From CAVVPY01 sp963750295 (GTDB lineage: Bacteria; Actinomycetota; Actinomycetes; Mycobacteriales; Jatrophihabitantaceae): DNA of 64,000 bases. How positions within the stretch are numbered: position 1 is the first letter of the stretch; each line of letters opens with the position of its first letter. The stretch lies in contig CAVVPY010000001.1 in the NCBI GenBank assembly GCA_963750295.1, positions 868,001 to 932,000 of the forward strand, read 5' to 3'. The position numbers and the translations under genes are program-made. Below the pieces are notes generated by a model. The model saw only the letters and a list, made by a program, of their open reading frames with translations, was not told the DNA's origin and made no database searches. Below, piece after piece: positions 1-8,960 of the stretch.

Positions 1-651
1 CTGCTCGTCGGCGTCGTCGGTGTCGCGCTGCTGGTGGGCATCGACGTGGGTGGACTGCACATCGCGGCGCTGTTCGAGGTGCTGGTCGTCGTCGTCGGCT
101 ATGCGGTCGGGCCGGTCATCATGGCGCGCAGGCTCGCCGATCTGCCGAGCATCCCGGTGATCTGCGCGTCGCTGCTGGCCGTCGCAATCGGCTACCTGCC
201 GTACGCGCTGCTCCGGTGGCCGAGCGACGTCCCGGCCAACGGCATCTGGTCGGTCGCCGTTCTGGGGGTGGTCTGCACCGCGCTGGCGTTCGTGCTCTTC
301 TTCGCGTTGATCGCGGCAATCGGGCCGGCGCGCGCGACGATCATCACCTACGTCAACCCGGCCGTCGCCGTGCTGTGCGGTGTGACGCTGCTCGGTGAGC
401 ATTTCACTCTCGGCATGGCGGTCGGCTTCCCGCTCATCCTCGCCGGGTCGGTGCTCGGTGCCCGTCGCCGCACGGTTCCCGATTCCGCAGTGCCCGAAGG
501 CGCGATCTGCGACAGCATGCTCGGCCGGGACCCCGGATCGCCGGGTCAGTCGATGCGGACCTCGCCCGCGGCCGTGTCGAAGACCGCGGCCACCAAGCCG
601 TTGCCCTCGTCCGGGACGGTCCAGGCCACGTCGACGCCGTCGAACGGCTGA
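1..651 (+). CDS. EamA/DMT-family transporter, 5'-truncated by window edge
   Basis: Integral membrane permease of the drug/metabolite transporter (EamA) superfamily; the substrate cannot be told from sequence. The frame is open from base 1, so the N-terminal half lies outside the window. Visible are about five hydrophobic segments and the typical second EamA repeat ending, including a YVNPAVAVL helix and an LLGEHFTLG loop followed by a last helix and an arginine-rich tail. After that tail the frame continues for roughly 55 low-complexity residues antisense to the convergent VOC gene, a long overlap of about 106 bases. The usual family end would be near base 475, so the extension is probably non-functional or reflects a lost stop codon. 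Confidence 0.85.
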   Translation: MLVGVVGVALLVGIDVGGLHIAALFEVLVVVVGYAVGPVIMARRLADLPSIPVICASLLAVAIGYLPYALLRWPSDVPANGIWSVAVLGVVCTALAFVLFFALIAAIGPARATIITYVNPAVAVLCGVTLLGEHFTLGMAVGFPLILAGSVLGARRRTVPDSAVPEGAICDSMLGRDPGSPGQSMRTSPAAVSKTAATKPLPSSGTVQATSTPSNG

Positions 652-1184
652 CGGTTGGACGTCCCGAGGTAGGCATCCACCTCGGCCTCGTCCCCGGCGA
701 TCTCGATGCGACGCAGGGTGACCGGCGAACCGCCGGCGGACGGGTGGTCGGCGGGATCGACATGCCACTCGACGAAGAACGGCAACTGCCGATCGAGTGC
801 GACGTCGTGCAACCCGATCTGGCGCCAGTAGAGGTCGACGCCGTCCGGACGGCGACGGTGCCCTTCCGCGGCCGGTCGCGCCAACCGCTGCTCGACGTCG
901 GCGATGTCGTCGACACGGACCACCCAGGTCAGCCAGCCACCGCCGTCGGCGCTGCGGGCGCGGACGGCACGGCCGAACGGTGCCCGGTCGACGGCGGGGT
1001 GGTCGAGCACGTCGACGACCTCGAGGTAGCAGCCACCGGTGAGCGGCAGGACGAAATTCCGCGTGCCGAAGCCCGGGTGCAACCCGCCATCGGTGAACGC
1101 GGCCCCGAGCCGTCCCCCGAGGCGCTGAACGCAGCTGGCGAGTCCTTCGGAGCCGGGTACGTAACACAGGTGGTCGAGGTCCAC
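546..1184 (-). CDS. VOC-superfamily (glyoxalase-like) protein
   Basis: Protein of about 212 residues with a glyoxalase-like (VOC) fold: an N-terminal DLDHLCYVPG strand, a GTRNFVLPL segment with YLEVVDV next to it (typical metal-site strand), and a second module around HDVALDRQLPFFVEWH. Members of this group are cytoplasmic and mostly uncharacterised, so no substrate is assigned. I place the start at the GTG just before the first DLDHL strand; an ATG 33 bases upstream (1217) would add eleven arginine-rich residues. The gene converges on the EamA transporter and overlaps its 3' end. Confidence 0.75.
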   Translation of the reverse strand: MDLDHLCYVPGSEGLASCVQRLGGRLGAAFTDGGLHPGFGTRNFVLPLTGGCYLEVVDVLDHPAVDRAPFGRAVRARSADGGGWLTWVVRVDDIADVEQRLARPAAEGHRRRPDGVDLYWRQIGLHDVALDRQLPFFVEWHVDPADHPSAGGSPVTLRRIEIAGDEAEVDAYLGTSNRQPFDGVDVAWTVPDEGNGLVAAVFDTAAGEVRID

Positions 1185-1258
1185 GCCCCCATGGTCGCGC
1201 ACACGTCGACGGGGCATCGGGGTCGGGTCGGGTTACGGGGTCGTGGACGAGCCTGCTA

Positions 1259-1714
1259 TTAGCGGCGCTCGAGCAGAAGCTGGCGCAGATTCGGCCATGC
1301 CGCCGCGAAGCCGTGGTGCAGCGGCAGTTCGTGCACGGCGGCGACGTCGCACCATTCGACGCGCACGCTCTCGGCGTTGGCGCGCCTGATTGTGATCTGG
1401 GGTGCCGCCTGTGCCAGGACGGTCGTGTAGGACCAGCCGCCGTGTTCGTCCACCCACTGCGCGAACGGGGTCACGTCGTCGCGGTGCAATGCGGCCTCTT
1501 CCTCGGCCTCACGCAGCGCCGTGGCGACGGCATCCTCGTGGCTGTCGCGCGCGCCGCCGGGCAGCGCCCAGGTGCCCCCTTCATGGGTCCAGTCGGCGCG
1601 CAGTTGCAGGACGACGCGTGTGCCGTCGGTGATGAGGATTCCCGCCGCACCGAACCGCCCCCAATGCCGGTGCCCGAGGCTGCAGCGGACCCAGCCGTTG
1701 CCGTCGCCGCTCAT
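1259..1714 (-). CDS. Nudix hydrolase
   Basis: Cytoplasmic hydrolase of nucleoside-diphosphate-linked substrates. The Nudix box G-x5-E-x7-REx-EE-x-A is intact, seen as GGARDSHEDAV followed by ALREAEEEAAL. The N-terminus MSGDGNGWVRCSLGHRHWG, then a GAAGILI strand, resembles a group of actinobacterial MutT-like proteins. Substrate unknown. Three in-frame ATG codons exist (1741, 1720, 1714); the last keeps the motif-bearing N-terminus compact. It is divergent from the conserved gene at 1954. Confidence 0.85.
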   Translation of the reverse strand: MSGDGNGWVRCSLGHRHWGRFGAAGILITDGTRVVLQLRADWTHEGGTWALPGGARDSHEDAVATALREAEEEAALHRDDVTPFAQWVDEHGGWSYTTVLAQAAPQITIRRANAESVRVEWCDVAAVHELPLHHGFAAAWPNLRQLLLERR

Positions 1715-1953
1715 CAGCATCGATTGCCGTCCGCTCGTCATCCGCGGTGCCGTCCGCAGTGTCGACGCCGACCCGCCAGGTCGCCTCTCGGCGGAAGGCC
1801 GCTCGTGGCGGCAGATGTGGGACCGGGGGCCATGGACGGGCCGGCGTCGGTTTCCACCGTACCTGCTCCCATCGTTTCGGACGTCGCCGTGACGACGCGG
1901 TGTGTGCGGTGTGTACGGAGACCGGAGCGCCCGCGCGCCGTATCGTCTGTCTG

Positions 1954-2571
1954 GTGAGTGTCCCGCAGCGACCGCACCGGCCGAGGCCGCAGGCTGATCT
2001 CACCGCGCTCATCGACGCGGCGGGCGGGGCGGTACCGACCTCGCGGACGGAGCTGGCCGCGGCGACGGCCGCGGTGGTCGTCGAGGCGGGGCGCGACCGG
2101 ACGAACGGCGACCGCGAGTTGTTCGTCGAACTCGCCGACAAGGTGGGTCTGGACACGCTGGGCGCGCTGTGGCAGGAGGCCGAGCCGGTCAGTCTGCCGG
2201 GTGCGTTGTGGGCGCTGTACCTGCTGCGCCAGTGGTGCCGGACCTCGACCGAGGAGGTCCGGTTGCTGTGGCGCGCCGGCGAACCACTCGCGCCCGCCGA
2301 CGCTGTCGTGGCCGGTGTCGCCGAGCCGGGTGACGAGCAATCCGTGCAGCGCGTTGCGGACGAGGTGCTCGCCGGGGTCTATGCCGGTGACGTCGCGGTC
2401 GCGCTGGAGCGTGCCGCGGCACTGTTCCGCGTCGTGGCAGCCGGGCGGCGTGACCTGGCCGGCGAGGACGACCGCGGCGTGACGCAACGGGAACTCGCGA
2501 TCCGCAACGAACGCGCGGCCGGTGATCTCGCCGCGGCTGCACGGCAGTGGCGCGAGGGCACGCTGCGCTGA
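1954..2571 (+). CDS. Conserved actinobacterial protein of unknown function
   Basis: A 205-residue, mainly helical soluble protein, rich in alanine and charged residues, without signal peptide or membrane segment. I do not recognise a catalytic motif. Start chosen at GTG (VSVPQRP...) because upstream in-frame residues are arginine-rich and lack coding character. Its position directly before a DUF4192 gene suggests a conserved pair, but the function is unknown. Confidence 0.65.
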   Translation: MSVPQRPHRPRPQADLTALIDAAGGAVPTSRTELAAATAAVVVEAGRDRTNGDRELFVELADKVGLDTLGALWQEAEPVSLPGALWALYLLRQWCRTSTEEVRLLWRAGEPLAPADAVVAGVAEPGDEQSVQRVADEVLAGVYAGDVAVALERAAALFRVVAAGRRDLAGEDDRGVTQRELAIRNERAAGDLAAAARQWREGTLR

Positions 2572-2725
2572 CCGGCCACACGATCGCCGGCGCTGACCAG
2601 CGCGGGCCGCCCGCTAGCACAGCCCGGTGACCTTGCCCGGTCCCGCGGTCCACAGCTCCCGCGCCCGTCCACAGTCGGCTCGAGCCTCGCCCGTTCGGTC
2701 GCACCACCACGCGACGCTGCTCGAC

Positions 2726-3802
2726 ATGACCGATCGCTCCTCACTGGCCAAACATTCGCCGTCCGCACCCGTGCCCGACCCCGCGCCGCTGCGCATCCGC
2801 GGGCCGGCCGACCTCGTGGCGCTGGCACCGTTTCTGCTCGGCTTCCACCCGGCCGAGAGCTTGGTGATGATCGGGCTGGACGACTCCCGCGTCGTGGTGA
2901 CCGTCAGGATCGACCTCGATGATCTGGTAACCGCGGAGTCCGGCGACGGTGGGTGTCCCGAGGTGCTGCGCTCGACGGTTGCTGCGATGAGCCGTGGGGG
3001 AGCCAGCCGGCTGGCCGGCATCGTGTTCGACAATCGGGCCACGTCGAGTGCGTCCGCCGCGCTGCCGTGGCTTGGCCTGCGTGCAGCAGTCCGCACCGAG
3101 GCCGATCGCACCGGCGTGGCCGTCGCGGACCTGATCCTCGTGCGCGGTGGTCGGTTCTGGTCCTACGAGTGCGACGACGCGGGTTGCTGCCCACCCGAAG
3201 GACGCGAACTGGCCGAGGCCGATTCGGTCGTGAGCGCCGAGGCGACCTACGCCGGGATGGTGGCGTTGCCCGACAGGGACGCGGTGGCTGCCCTGCTCGA
3301 CCCACTTCCGATGGCAACGCGATGCGTGCTCCGGCCGTTCATTGCCGCACACGAACGGGCGGCTGTTCGCGCCGTGGTGAGTGGGGGTGGCCAACGTGCG
3401 TTGCGCTCGGTCAAGCGCGCGATCTTCCGAGCCGCCCGATCGGCCGATGCGATCGGACCCGTCGGGTTGCCCGCCGACGATGCCGCCCGATTCGGTGCGG
3501 CGTTGTCGGGGATCGATCTGCGCGACGCGGTGTGGGTGGCGATCGACGACGCCCGGCTCGACGGCCGCGAACTGTGGCGCGAACTCGGCCGGCGGCTCCC
3601 GCCGCCCTACGACGCCGCCGCGCTGTTCCTGTTCGGCTGGGCGAGTTGGCGTGCAGGCAACGGCGCGTTGGCCCGCATCGCCGCCGAGCGGGCTGTCGAC
3701 AGCGACCCGGGCTATTCGGCCGCCGATCTCCTGCTGGCGGCACTGTCGCGGGGGCTCGACCCGCGTAGCGTGCCGAAGCTACGGACGCCGAGATCGGCCT
3801 GA
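2726..3802 (+). CDS. DUF4192 family protein
   Basis: Soluble actinobacterial protein of about 358 residues. The DUF4192 signature lies at the N-terminus: IRGPADLVALAPFLLGFHP followed by AESLVMIGLDD. The C-terminal half has an arginine/alanine-rich repeat-like helical region ending in a TPR-like segment (FLFGWASWRAGNGALARIAA). No biochemical function is established for the family. Start at ATG 2726; upstream frame to 2627 is non-coding-like. It converges on gltD 29 bases away. Confidence 0.85.
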   Translation: MTDRSSLAKHSPSAPVPDPAPLRIRGPADLVALAPFLLGFHPAESLVMIGLDDSRVVVTVRIDLDDLVTAESGDGGCPEVLRSTVAAMSRGGASRLAGIVFDNRATSSASAALPWLGLRAAVRTEADRTGVAVADLILVRGGRFWSYECDDAGCCPPEGRELAEADSVVSAEATYAGMVALPDRDAVAALLDPLPMATRCVLRPFIAAHERAAVRAVVSGGGQRALRSVKRAIFRAARSADAIGPVGLPADDAARFGAALSGIDLRDAVWVAIDDARLDGRELWRELGRRLPPPYDAAALFLFGWASWRAGNGALARIAAERAVDSDPGYSAADLLLAALSRGLDPRSVPKLRTPRSA

Positions 3803-3831
3803 CCGTGCGCCAAGCGGGCGCCCGTGCGCGG

Positions 3832-5349
3832 TCAGAGTGGGACGGCGCGTGGCCGCACCGGCTGCGGCAGGTCGGAGGCCCCGGTGAGAACCTCGTCCAC
3901 CGCCGCTGCGCAGGCCCGGCCTTCGGCGATGGCCCAGACGACGAGCGAGGCGCCTCGCGTCGCATCACCGCAGGAGTAGACGTTGTCGGCCGTGGTGCGC
4001 CAGTCATCGTCCACGATCGTGGTGCCGCGGTGCGGATCTCGGTCGACACCCAATGCGTCGAGCAATTCCGGCACGTCCGTGCCGACGAATCCGGCGGCGA
4101 GCAGCACGAGGTCGGCCGGCAGTTCGGTGCGCTGGCCGATCGGACGGAACTCGCGCCGTCCGCCGACGCGCATGATCTCGACCTCCTCGACGAGCACCCC
4201 GCGCAGGGTGCCGGCGTCGTCCCCGACGAACTCGACGACCTCGCGCGCCCAGGCCTCGTGTACACCCTCGTCGTGCGCTGGCGACGTACCGCGCGTGTTC
4301 GGCGCCGAAGGCCAGTGCGGGTTCACCAGCCCGGCCCGCGCGGCGGGGCGCGGGTTGTGGTCGAGAACGGTCACCGATCGGGCGCCCTGCCGGTTGGCGG
4401 TGCCGAGGCAGTCGGCCGCGGTGTCGCCCCCACCGATGATGATCACGTGTTTGCCAGCCGCGTCGATCGGCGTGACGACGATGTCTCCGGCCTGTACGCG
4501 GTTGCCGTACGGCAGGTACTCCATCGCCTGGTGCACGCCGTGCAACTCGCGGCCGGGGTAGGTCAGTTCACGCGCCGCCAACGCTCCGACAGCGAGAACG
4601 ACGGCGTCGAACTCGGTGCGCAGCCGGACGGCATCCTCGGCCCCGATCCGCGCGCCGGTGACGAACCGGGTGCCCTCGGCCGACATCTGCTCGAGCCGGC
4701 GGTCGATGATGTCCTTGGGCATCTTGAAGTCCGGGATGCCATAGCGCAGCAATCCGCCGATGCGGTCGTCGCGCTCGTAGACCGTGACGTCGTGCCCGGC
4801 CCGGGTCAGCTGCTGTGCCGCGGCCAGGCCGGCCGGTCCCGACCCGATCACAGCCACCGACGTGCCGGTCCGTTGCGTCGGCGGCTGGGGCGGCAGCAGC
4901 CCGTCGTCGAAGGCGCGCTCGACGATCGACACCTCGACCTGCTTGATCGTGACCGGGTCGGTGTTCAGCGCCAGGACGCAGGCCGCTTCGCACGGCGCGG
5001 GGCAGATCCACCCGGTGAACTCGGGGAAGTTGTTGGTGGCGTGCAACCGCTCGCTGGCACTCACGTAGTCACCGCGGGCGACGAACTCGTTCCACTCCGG
5101 GATGAGATTGCCCAGCGGGCAGCCGCTGTGGCAGAAGGCGACCCCACAGTCCATGCACCGCGCGGCCTGTTCCGAGACGACCTCGGCGGCGGGGCGCAGG
5201 TAGATGGGTTGCCAGTCGCGCACCCGTTCGCTCGCCGGACGCTTGGGCGTGTCGATGCGAGCGAACTTCAGGAAACCCTGCGGGTCGTGTACCACCGGGG
5301 GATCGGTCCCTTCGTGCTCGGGACGCGGGTCGGCGCCGGGTGTTCGCAC
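3832..5349 (-). CDS. gltD: Glutamate synthase (NADPH) small subunit
   Basis: FAD- and Fe-S-containing reductase subunit that feeds NADPH electrons to the large GOGAT subunit for glutamate formation from 2-oxoglutarate and glutamine. Seen in order: DPQGFLKFAR start typical of GltD, cysteine clusters CMDCGVAFCHSGC and CPAPCEAAC for [4Fe-4S] centres, FAD-binding VIGSGPAGLAAA, NADP-binding IIGGGDTAADCLG, and a C-terminal NVYSCGDATRGASLVVWAI segment. Full length at 505 residues from ATG 5349; a GTG at 5295 gives a start closer to the family norm. The large subunit gltB is not adjacent, as the upstream neighbour is ideR. Confidence 0.93.
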   Translation of the reverse strand: MRTPGADPRPEHEGTDPPVVHDPQGFLKFARIDTPKRPASERVRDWQPIYLRPAAEVVSEQAARCMDCGVAFCHSGCPLGNLIPEWNEFVARGDYVSASERLHATNNFPEFTGWICPAPCEAACVLALNTDPVTIKQVEVSIVERAFDDGLLPPQPPTQRTGTSVAVIGSGPAGLAAAQQLTRAGHDVTVYERDDRIGGLLRYGIPDFKMPKDIIDRRLEQMSAEGTRFVTGARIGAEDAVRLRTEFDAVVLAVGALAARELTYPGRELHGVHQAMEYLPYGNRVQAGDIVVTPIDAAGKHVIIIGGGDTAADCLGTANRQGARSVTVLDHNPRPAARAGLVNPHWPSAPNTRGTSPAHDEGVHEAWAREVVEFVGDDAGTLRGVLVEEVEIMRVGGRREFRPIGQRTELPADLVLLAAGFVGTDVPELLDALGVDRDPHRGTTIVDDDWRTTADNVYSCGDATRGASLVVWAIAEGRACAAAVDEVLTGASDLPQPVRPRAVPL

Positions 5350-5521
5350 GCCGTGGCGCGGTCCCGACCTCCGCCTGCGGGCGGGCCCGTGCGGGCATAG
5401 ACGACGACCCGACGGGCTGGATACGAGGCTGCGGTGACTCGCGTGCCGAGTGTAACGACCTGATCGGGAGGGCCGCGCCGTCGCCGCCCCCGCTCGCGCC
5501 GGAGCGCGATGATCTGCCGGG

Positions 5522-6241
5522 CTACACCCGACGGACGAAGACGTGGTCGGTGACCGGACGCGGGAACAGCACCGACTCGCCGGTGTCGGTCAATACGAGC
5601 GCTCCGTCGGCCGCACTGCCGCCCTCGGCCGTCGCCGGCGCGATCCGGGCGCGCAGACCGGGCCGCAGTCCGGCTCGGGTCAGGTCGTGCAGGATCGCGG
5701 CGTCCGGCTGAAGCTGCTCGCTGATCCGATCGATCACCACGGTCACCGCGCCCGCGTCGGCCGCTGCGGACAGGGTGAGCAGGCCGATCGGGTCCTCGGT
5801 CGCGGCGAGGGGCACGCCCAACTCCTCGAGCCCGGGGATGGGGTTGCCGTGCGGGCACACCAGCGGCTTGTCCAGGAGCGCGACAATGCGCCGCTCGACT
5901 GCCTCGCTCATCACGTGTTCCCAGCGGCAGGCCTCGATGTGGACGTCCTCCCAGTCCATCCCGATGATGTCGGTCAGCAGGCGCTCGGCCAGGCGGTGCT
6001 TGCGCATCACCTGGACCGCCTCGCGGCGGCCCTTGTCGGTGAGTTCGAGGTGCCGGTCGTCGGCGACGTGCACCAGCCCGTCGCGCTCCATCCGGGCAAC
6101 CGTCTGGCTGACGGTCGGGCCGCTCTGGCCCAGGCGCTCGGCGATGCGGGCCCGCAGCGGGATCGTGCCCTCTTCCTCGAGTTCCCACACCGTGCGCAGG
6201 TACATCTCGGTGGTGTCGATGAGGTCGCTGTGGTGACTCAT
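5522..6241 (-). CDS. ideR: Iron-dependent transcriptional repressor IdeR/DtxR
   Basis: DNA-binding repressor of iron uptake and storage genes, activated by Fe(II). The 239-residue protein has an N-terminal winged helix (about 5-65), a dimerisation/metal domain and a C-terminal SH3-like (FeoA) domain. Metal ligands are at a constant offset of +3 from DtxR numbering: M13, C105, E108, H109 (site 2) and H82, E86, H101 (site 1). The cysteine at 105 favours the iron-sensing DtxR/IdeR type over manganese-sensing MntR. Start ATG 6241 precedes MSHHSDLIDTTEMYL, the family N-terminus. It lies directly downstream of sigB, as in mycobacteria. Confidence 0.95.
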   Translation of the reverse strand: MSHHSDLIDTTEMYLRTVWELEEEGTIPLRARIAERLGQSGPTVSQTVARMERDGLVHVADDRHLELTDKGRREAVQVMRKHRLAERLLTDIIGMDWEDVHIEACRWEHVMSEAVERRIVALLDKPLVCPHGNPIPGLEELGVPLAATEDPIGLLTLSAAADAGAVTVVIDRISEQLQPDAAILHDLTRAGLRPGLRARIAPATAEGGSAADGALVLTDTGESVLFPRPVTDHVFVRRV

Positions 6242-6379
6242 GGATGGCTCACGCCCGATCGCCTCGCCTCTGCCGGCCGCGGGGCCGGCGGGGACCATCG
6301 TAATCCGCCCAGCACGGCCCGAAGCGCAGTGCGCGCGGGCCGGGCGGCGCTGAGCACGCCGCCAGGCCCCGCGTCGCGG

Positions 6380-7627
6380 TCAGTCCTCGAGATAGTCGCG
6401 CAGGATCTGCGCGCGGGACGGGTGGCGAAGCTTTGCCATCGTTTCGCGCTCGATCTGCCGGATTCGCTCCCGCGACAGCTTGAAAGCCCGCCCGATCTCA
6501 TCGAGCGTCTTCGGCTGCACCCCGTCCAGGCCGTAGCGCATCCGCACGACGGCTGCTTCGCGTTCCTCGAGCGTGTCGAGGACGTCGTGCAGCTGGCGAC
6601 GCATCAGGCGCGCCTCGACGGTCACCTCGGCCTCGGTGCTACTCCGCTTGTCGGCGATGAAGTCCCCGAGGGAGGCATCGTCGTCACTGCCGACCGTCTG
6701 ATCGAGGCTGACCAGATCGCGCGAGAGATCGATCAGCTCGCGGATGCGCTCCTCGGTGAGGTCCAGCTCATGGGCGATCTCGGCGTGGTTGGCCTCGCGA
6801 CCCAGCGTCTGACTCAGTTCCCGCCGCACCCGCTGCATCTTGTTGACCTGTTCGACGAGGTGCACGGGGAGTCGGATCGTGCGTGACTGGTCGGCCATCG
6901 CACGGCTGATCGCCTGCCGGATCCACCACGTCGCGTAGGTCGAGAACTTGAAGCCCTTGGTGTAGTCGAACTTCTCGACCGCGCGGATCAGGCCGAGGTT
7001 GCCTTCCTGGATCAGATCGAGGAACGGCATGCCGTGTCCGGTGTAGCGCTTGGCCAGTGAGACGACCAGGCGCAGGTTGGCGCGCAGCAGGTGATCCTTG
7101 GCGCGATCGCCGTCGGCGACGAGCAGCTTCATGTCGCGCTTGCGGGCGGCGGTGAAGTTGTTCGACGAGCTCAGCAGGTGGCGGGCGTACAGCCCGGCCT
7201 CGATCCGCTTCGACAGCTCGACCTCGTCGGCCGCGTTCAGCAGAGCGACCTTGCCGATCTCGTTGAGGTAGACCCGAACCAGGTCGGCCGAGGTCGCGAC
7301 CTCGTCGAGTTCGGCGGCCGGCGCGATGGCCTCGTCCGCAGCACTCTTGCCGGTCTCAGCCGGAGCTGTCGTCAGCGTGGTCACGCTCGTGCCGTCGGCT
7401 TCCGGTGCCGCTGCGAGGGCCTCCGCGGCAGCCTTGCTCGTTGCCTTGGTGGCGCGTCCGGTCCGGGTGGGCGTCGCGGCCGGGCGGGCGCTGCGGTGTG
7501 CGCGTGCGGTCACGCTGCGGTCGCTGGACGTGCGCGCAGGCGTCGCGGCAGTTGGACGGGCGGTCCCGGTCCGGGGACGCGACCCGCCGCGCGCGGCGTT
7601 CGGGGTGGTGCTCTGGGATGCGGTCAC
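6380..7627 (-). CDS. sigB: RNA polymerase sigma factor SigB (group 2)
   Basis: Group-2 sigma-70 factor that directs RNA polymerase to stress and stationary-phase promoters. After an alanine/threonine-rich, probably disordered N-terminus of about 105 residues come region 1.2 (DLVRVYLNEIGKVALL), region 2 (NLRLVVSLAKRYTGHG, then DLIQEGNLGLIRAVEKFDY and FSTYATWWIRQAI), region 3, and region 4 with the helix-turn-helix TLDEIGRAFKLSRERIRQIE. It lacks the Lys/Pro/Ala repeats and acidic stretch of the SigA at 12875. Upstream is a candidate ECF-sigma promoter (7711-7738), matching the known control of mycobacterial sigB by SigE/SigH. ideR follows. Confidence 0.95.
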   Translation of the reverse strand: MTASQSTTPNAARGGSRPRTGTARPTAATPARTSSDRSVTARAHRSARPAATPTRTGRATKATSKAAAEALAAAPEADGTSVTTLTTAPAETGKSAADEAIAPAAELDEVATSADLVRVYLNEIGKVALLNAADEVELSKRIEAGLYARHLLSSSNNFTAARKRDMKLLVADGDRAKDHLLRANLRLVVSLAKRYTGHGMPFLDLIQEGNLGLIRAVEKFDYTKGFKFSTYATWWIRQAISRAMADQSRTIRLPVHLVEQVNKMQRVRRELSQTLGREANHAEIAHELDLTEERIRELIDLSRDLVSLDQTVGSDDDASLGDFIADKRSSTEAEVTVEARLMRRQLHDVLDTLEEREAAVVRMRYGLDGVQPKTLDEIGRAFKLSRERIRQIERETMAKLRHPSRAQILRDYLED

Positions 7628-7710
7628 TGTTGCTGGCGCCCCTCAAATCCTGTCGGGTGTGAACCAATGTTCGTGTGCGAGCGGTTCATCAGTTCCGGTT
7701 CATCTGGTCC

Positions 7711-7738
7711 AACGCTGTTGGCGGGGTGCTGTGTTCCC
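7711..7738 (-). promoter_or_regulatory. Candidate ECF-sigma promoter upstream of sigB
   Basis: On the minus strand the sequence reads GGGAAC, 18 bases, CGTT, resembling SigE/SigH/SigR-type promoters (GGAAC-N18-19-GTT). Initiation some seven bases beyond CGTT would give a leader of about 75-80 nt before the sigB ATG at 7627. The match is by eye. Confidence 0.5.
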
Positions 7739-7786
7739 TGATATGGGACGGTGCGGGTCTGCAGCACCCACTTTCTCAGCGACCAC

Positions 7787-8212
<426 letters not shown>

Positions 8213-8333
8213 CGCGTCTTCCGCCGCCGGGCGGCAGCCCGCATCATCTGCATCCGGCCATTGTGCGCAGCCGACGTTCTTACCGACTCATGACGTATCG
8301 CCCGCGATCGGATAGAAGTGACACGATGGACTC

Positions 8334-8654
8334 ATGCGCCGCCATCAGGGTCAGCCCACGCTGATCACGTCTGCGCCCGAGAACAGTGATGACGAGTTCG
8401 ACCGGCGCCGCAAGAAGTACGCGATCATGATGGCCCTGCGCGCCGTCTGTGTGATTGCGGCCGCGACGACCTACCAGGTGTCGGTGGCGCTGGCCCTCGC
8501 GTTCGTCGTCGGCGGACTGGTGCTGCCGTGGTGCGCCGTCCTGATCGCGAACGATCGGCCGGCGAAGAAGCGCCAGTCCGTGGTGCGTGAGCCGATGATC
8601 TCGACCGAGCGCGCGCTGCCGCCGGGGCAGGACGATCGCACCATCGACGGCTGA
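8334..8654 (+). CDS. DUF3099 small membrane protein
   Basis: A 106-residue protein with a short polar N-terminus (TLITSAPENSDDEFDRRRKK) and two transmembrane helices (about residues 38-55 and 58-75), then a basic tail. This is the DUF3099 pattern of Actinobacteria. Function unknown. It precedes DUF3039 with a short gap, and the pair is conserved near sigB. Confidence 0.85.
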   Translation: MRRHQGQPTLITSAPENSDDEFDRRRKKYAIMMALRAVCVIAAATTYQVSVALALAFVVGGLVLPWCAVLIANDRPAKKRQSVVREPMISTERALPPGQDDRTIDG

Positions 8655-8686
8655 CGCCCGCGCGGGGCTCTGGCAGGATCGGGGCG

Positions 8687-8908
8687 ATGAGCGAGACCGA
8701 GGTCCTCGAATCACCGGCCACGTCGGACACTGACACCGGCGATGAACTGTTCCACTACGTCCGCAAGGCCAAGATCGCGGAGAGCGCGGTCATGGGGACG
8801 TTCGTGCAGGCGCTGTGCGGAGAGGTCTTCCCGGTCACCAAGACACCGAAGCCTGGATCGCCGGTATGCCCGAAATGCAAGGAGATCTACGACTCCCTGT
8901 CGAAGTGA
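8687..8908 (+). CDS. DUF3039 zinc-ribbon-like protein
   Basis: A 73-residue soluble protein with the DUF3039 signature: HYVRKAKIAESAVMG, LCGEVFPVTKTPKPG, and CPKCKEIY at the C-terminus. The CxxC, together with the upstream LCG cysteine, suggests a small zinc site. Conserved in Actinobacteria beside DUF3099; role unknown. It converges on the yihY-like gene. Confidence 0.9.
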   Translation: MSETEVLESPATSDTDTGDELFHYVRKAKIAESAVMGTFVQALCGEVFPVTKTPKPGSPVCPKCKEIYDSLSK

Positions 8909-8960
8909 CCGGGTCGGAGCCGCCCCGCGGACGGGTTACTCAGATGCGCCGCTGACCTGC

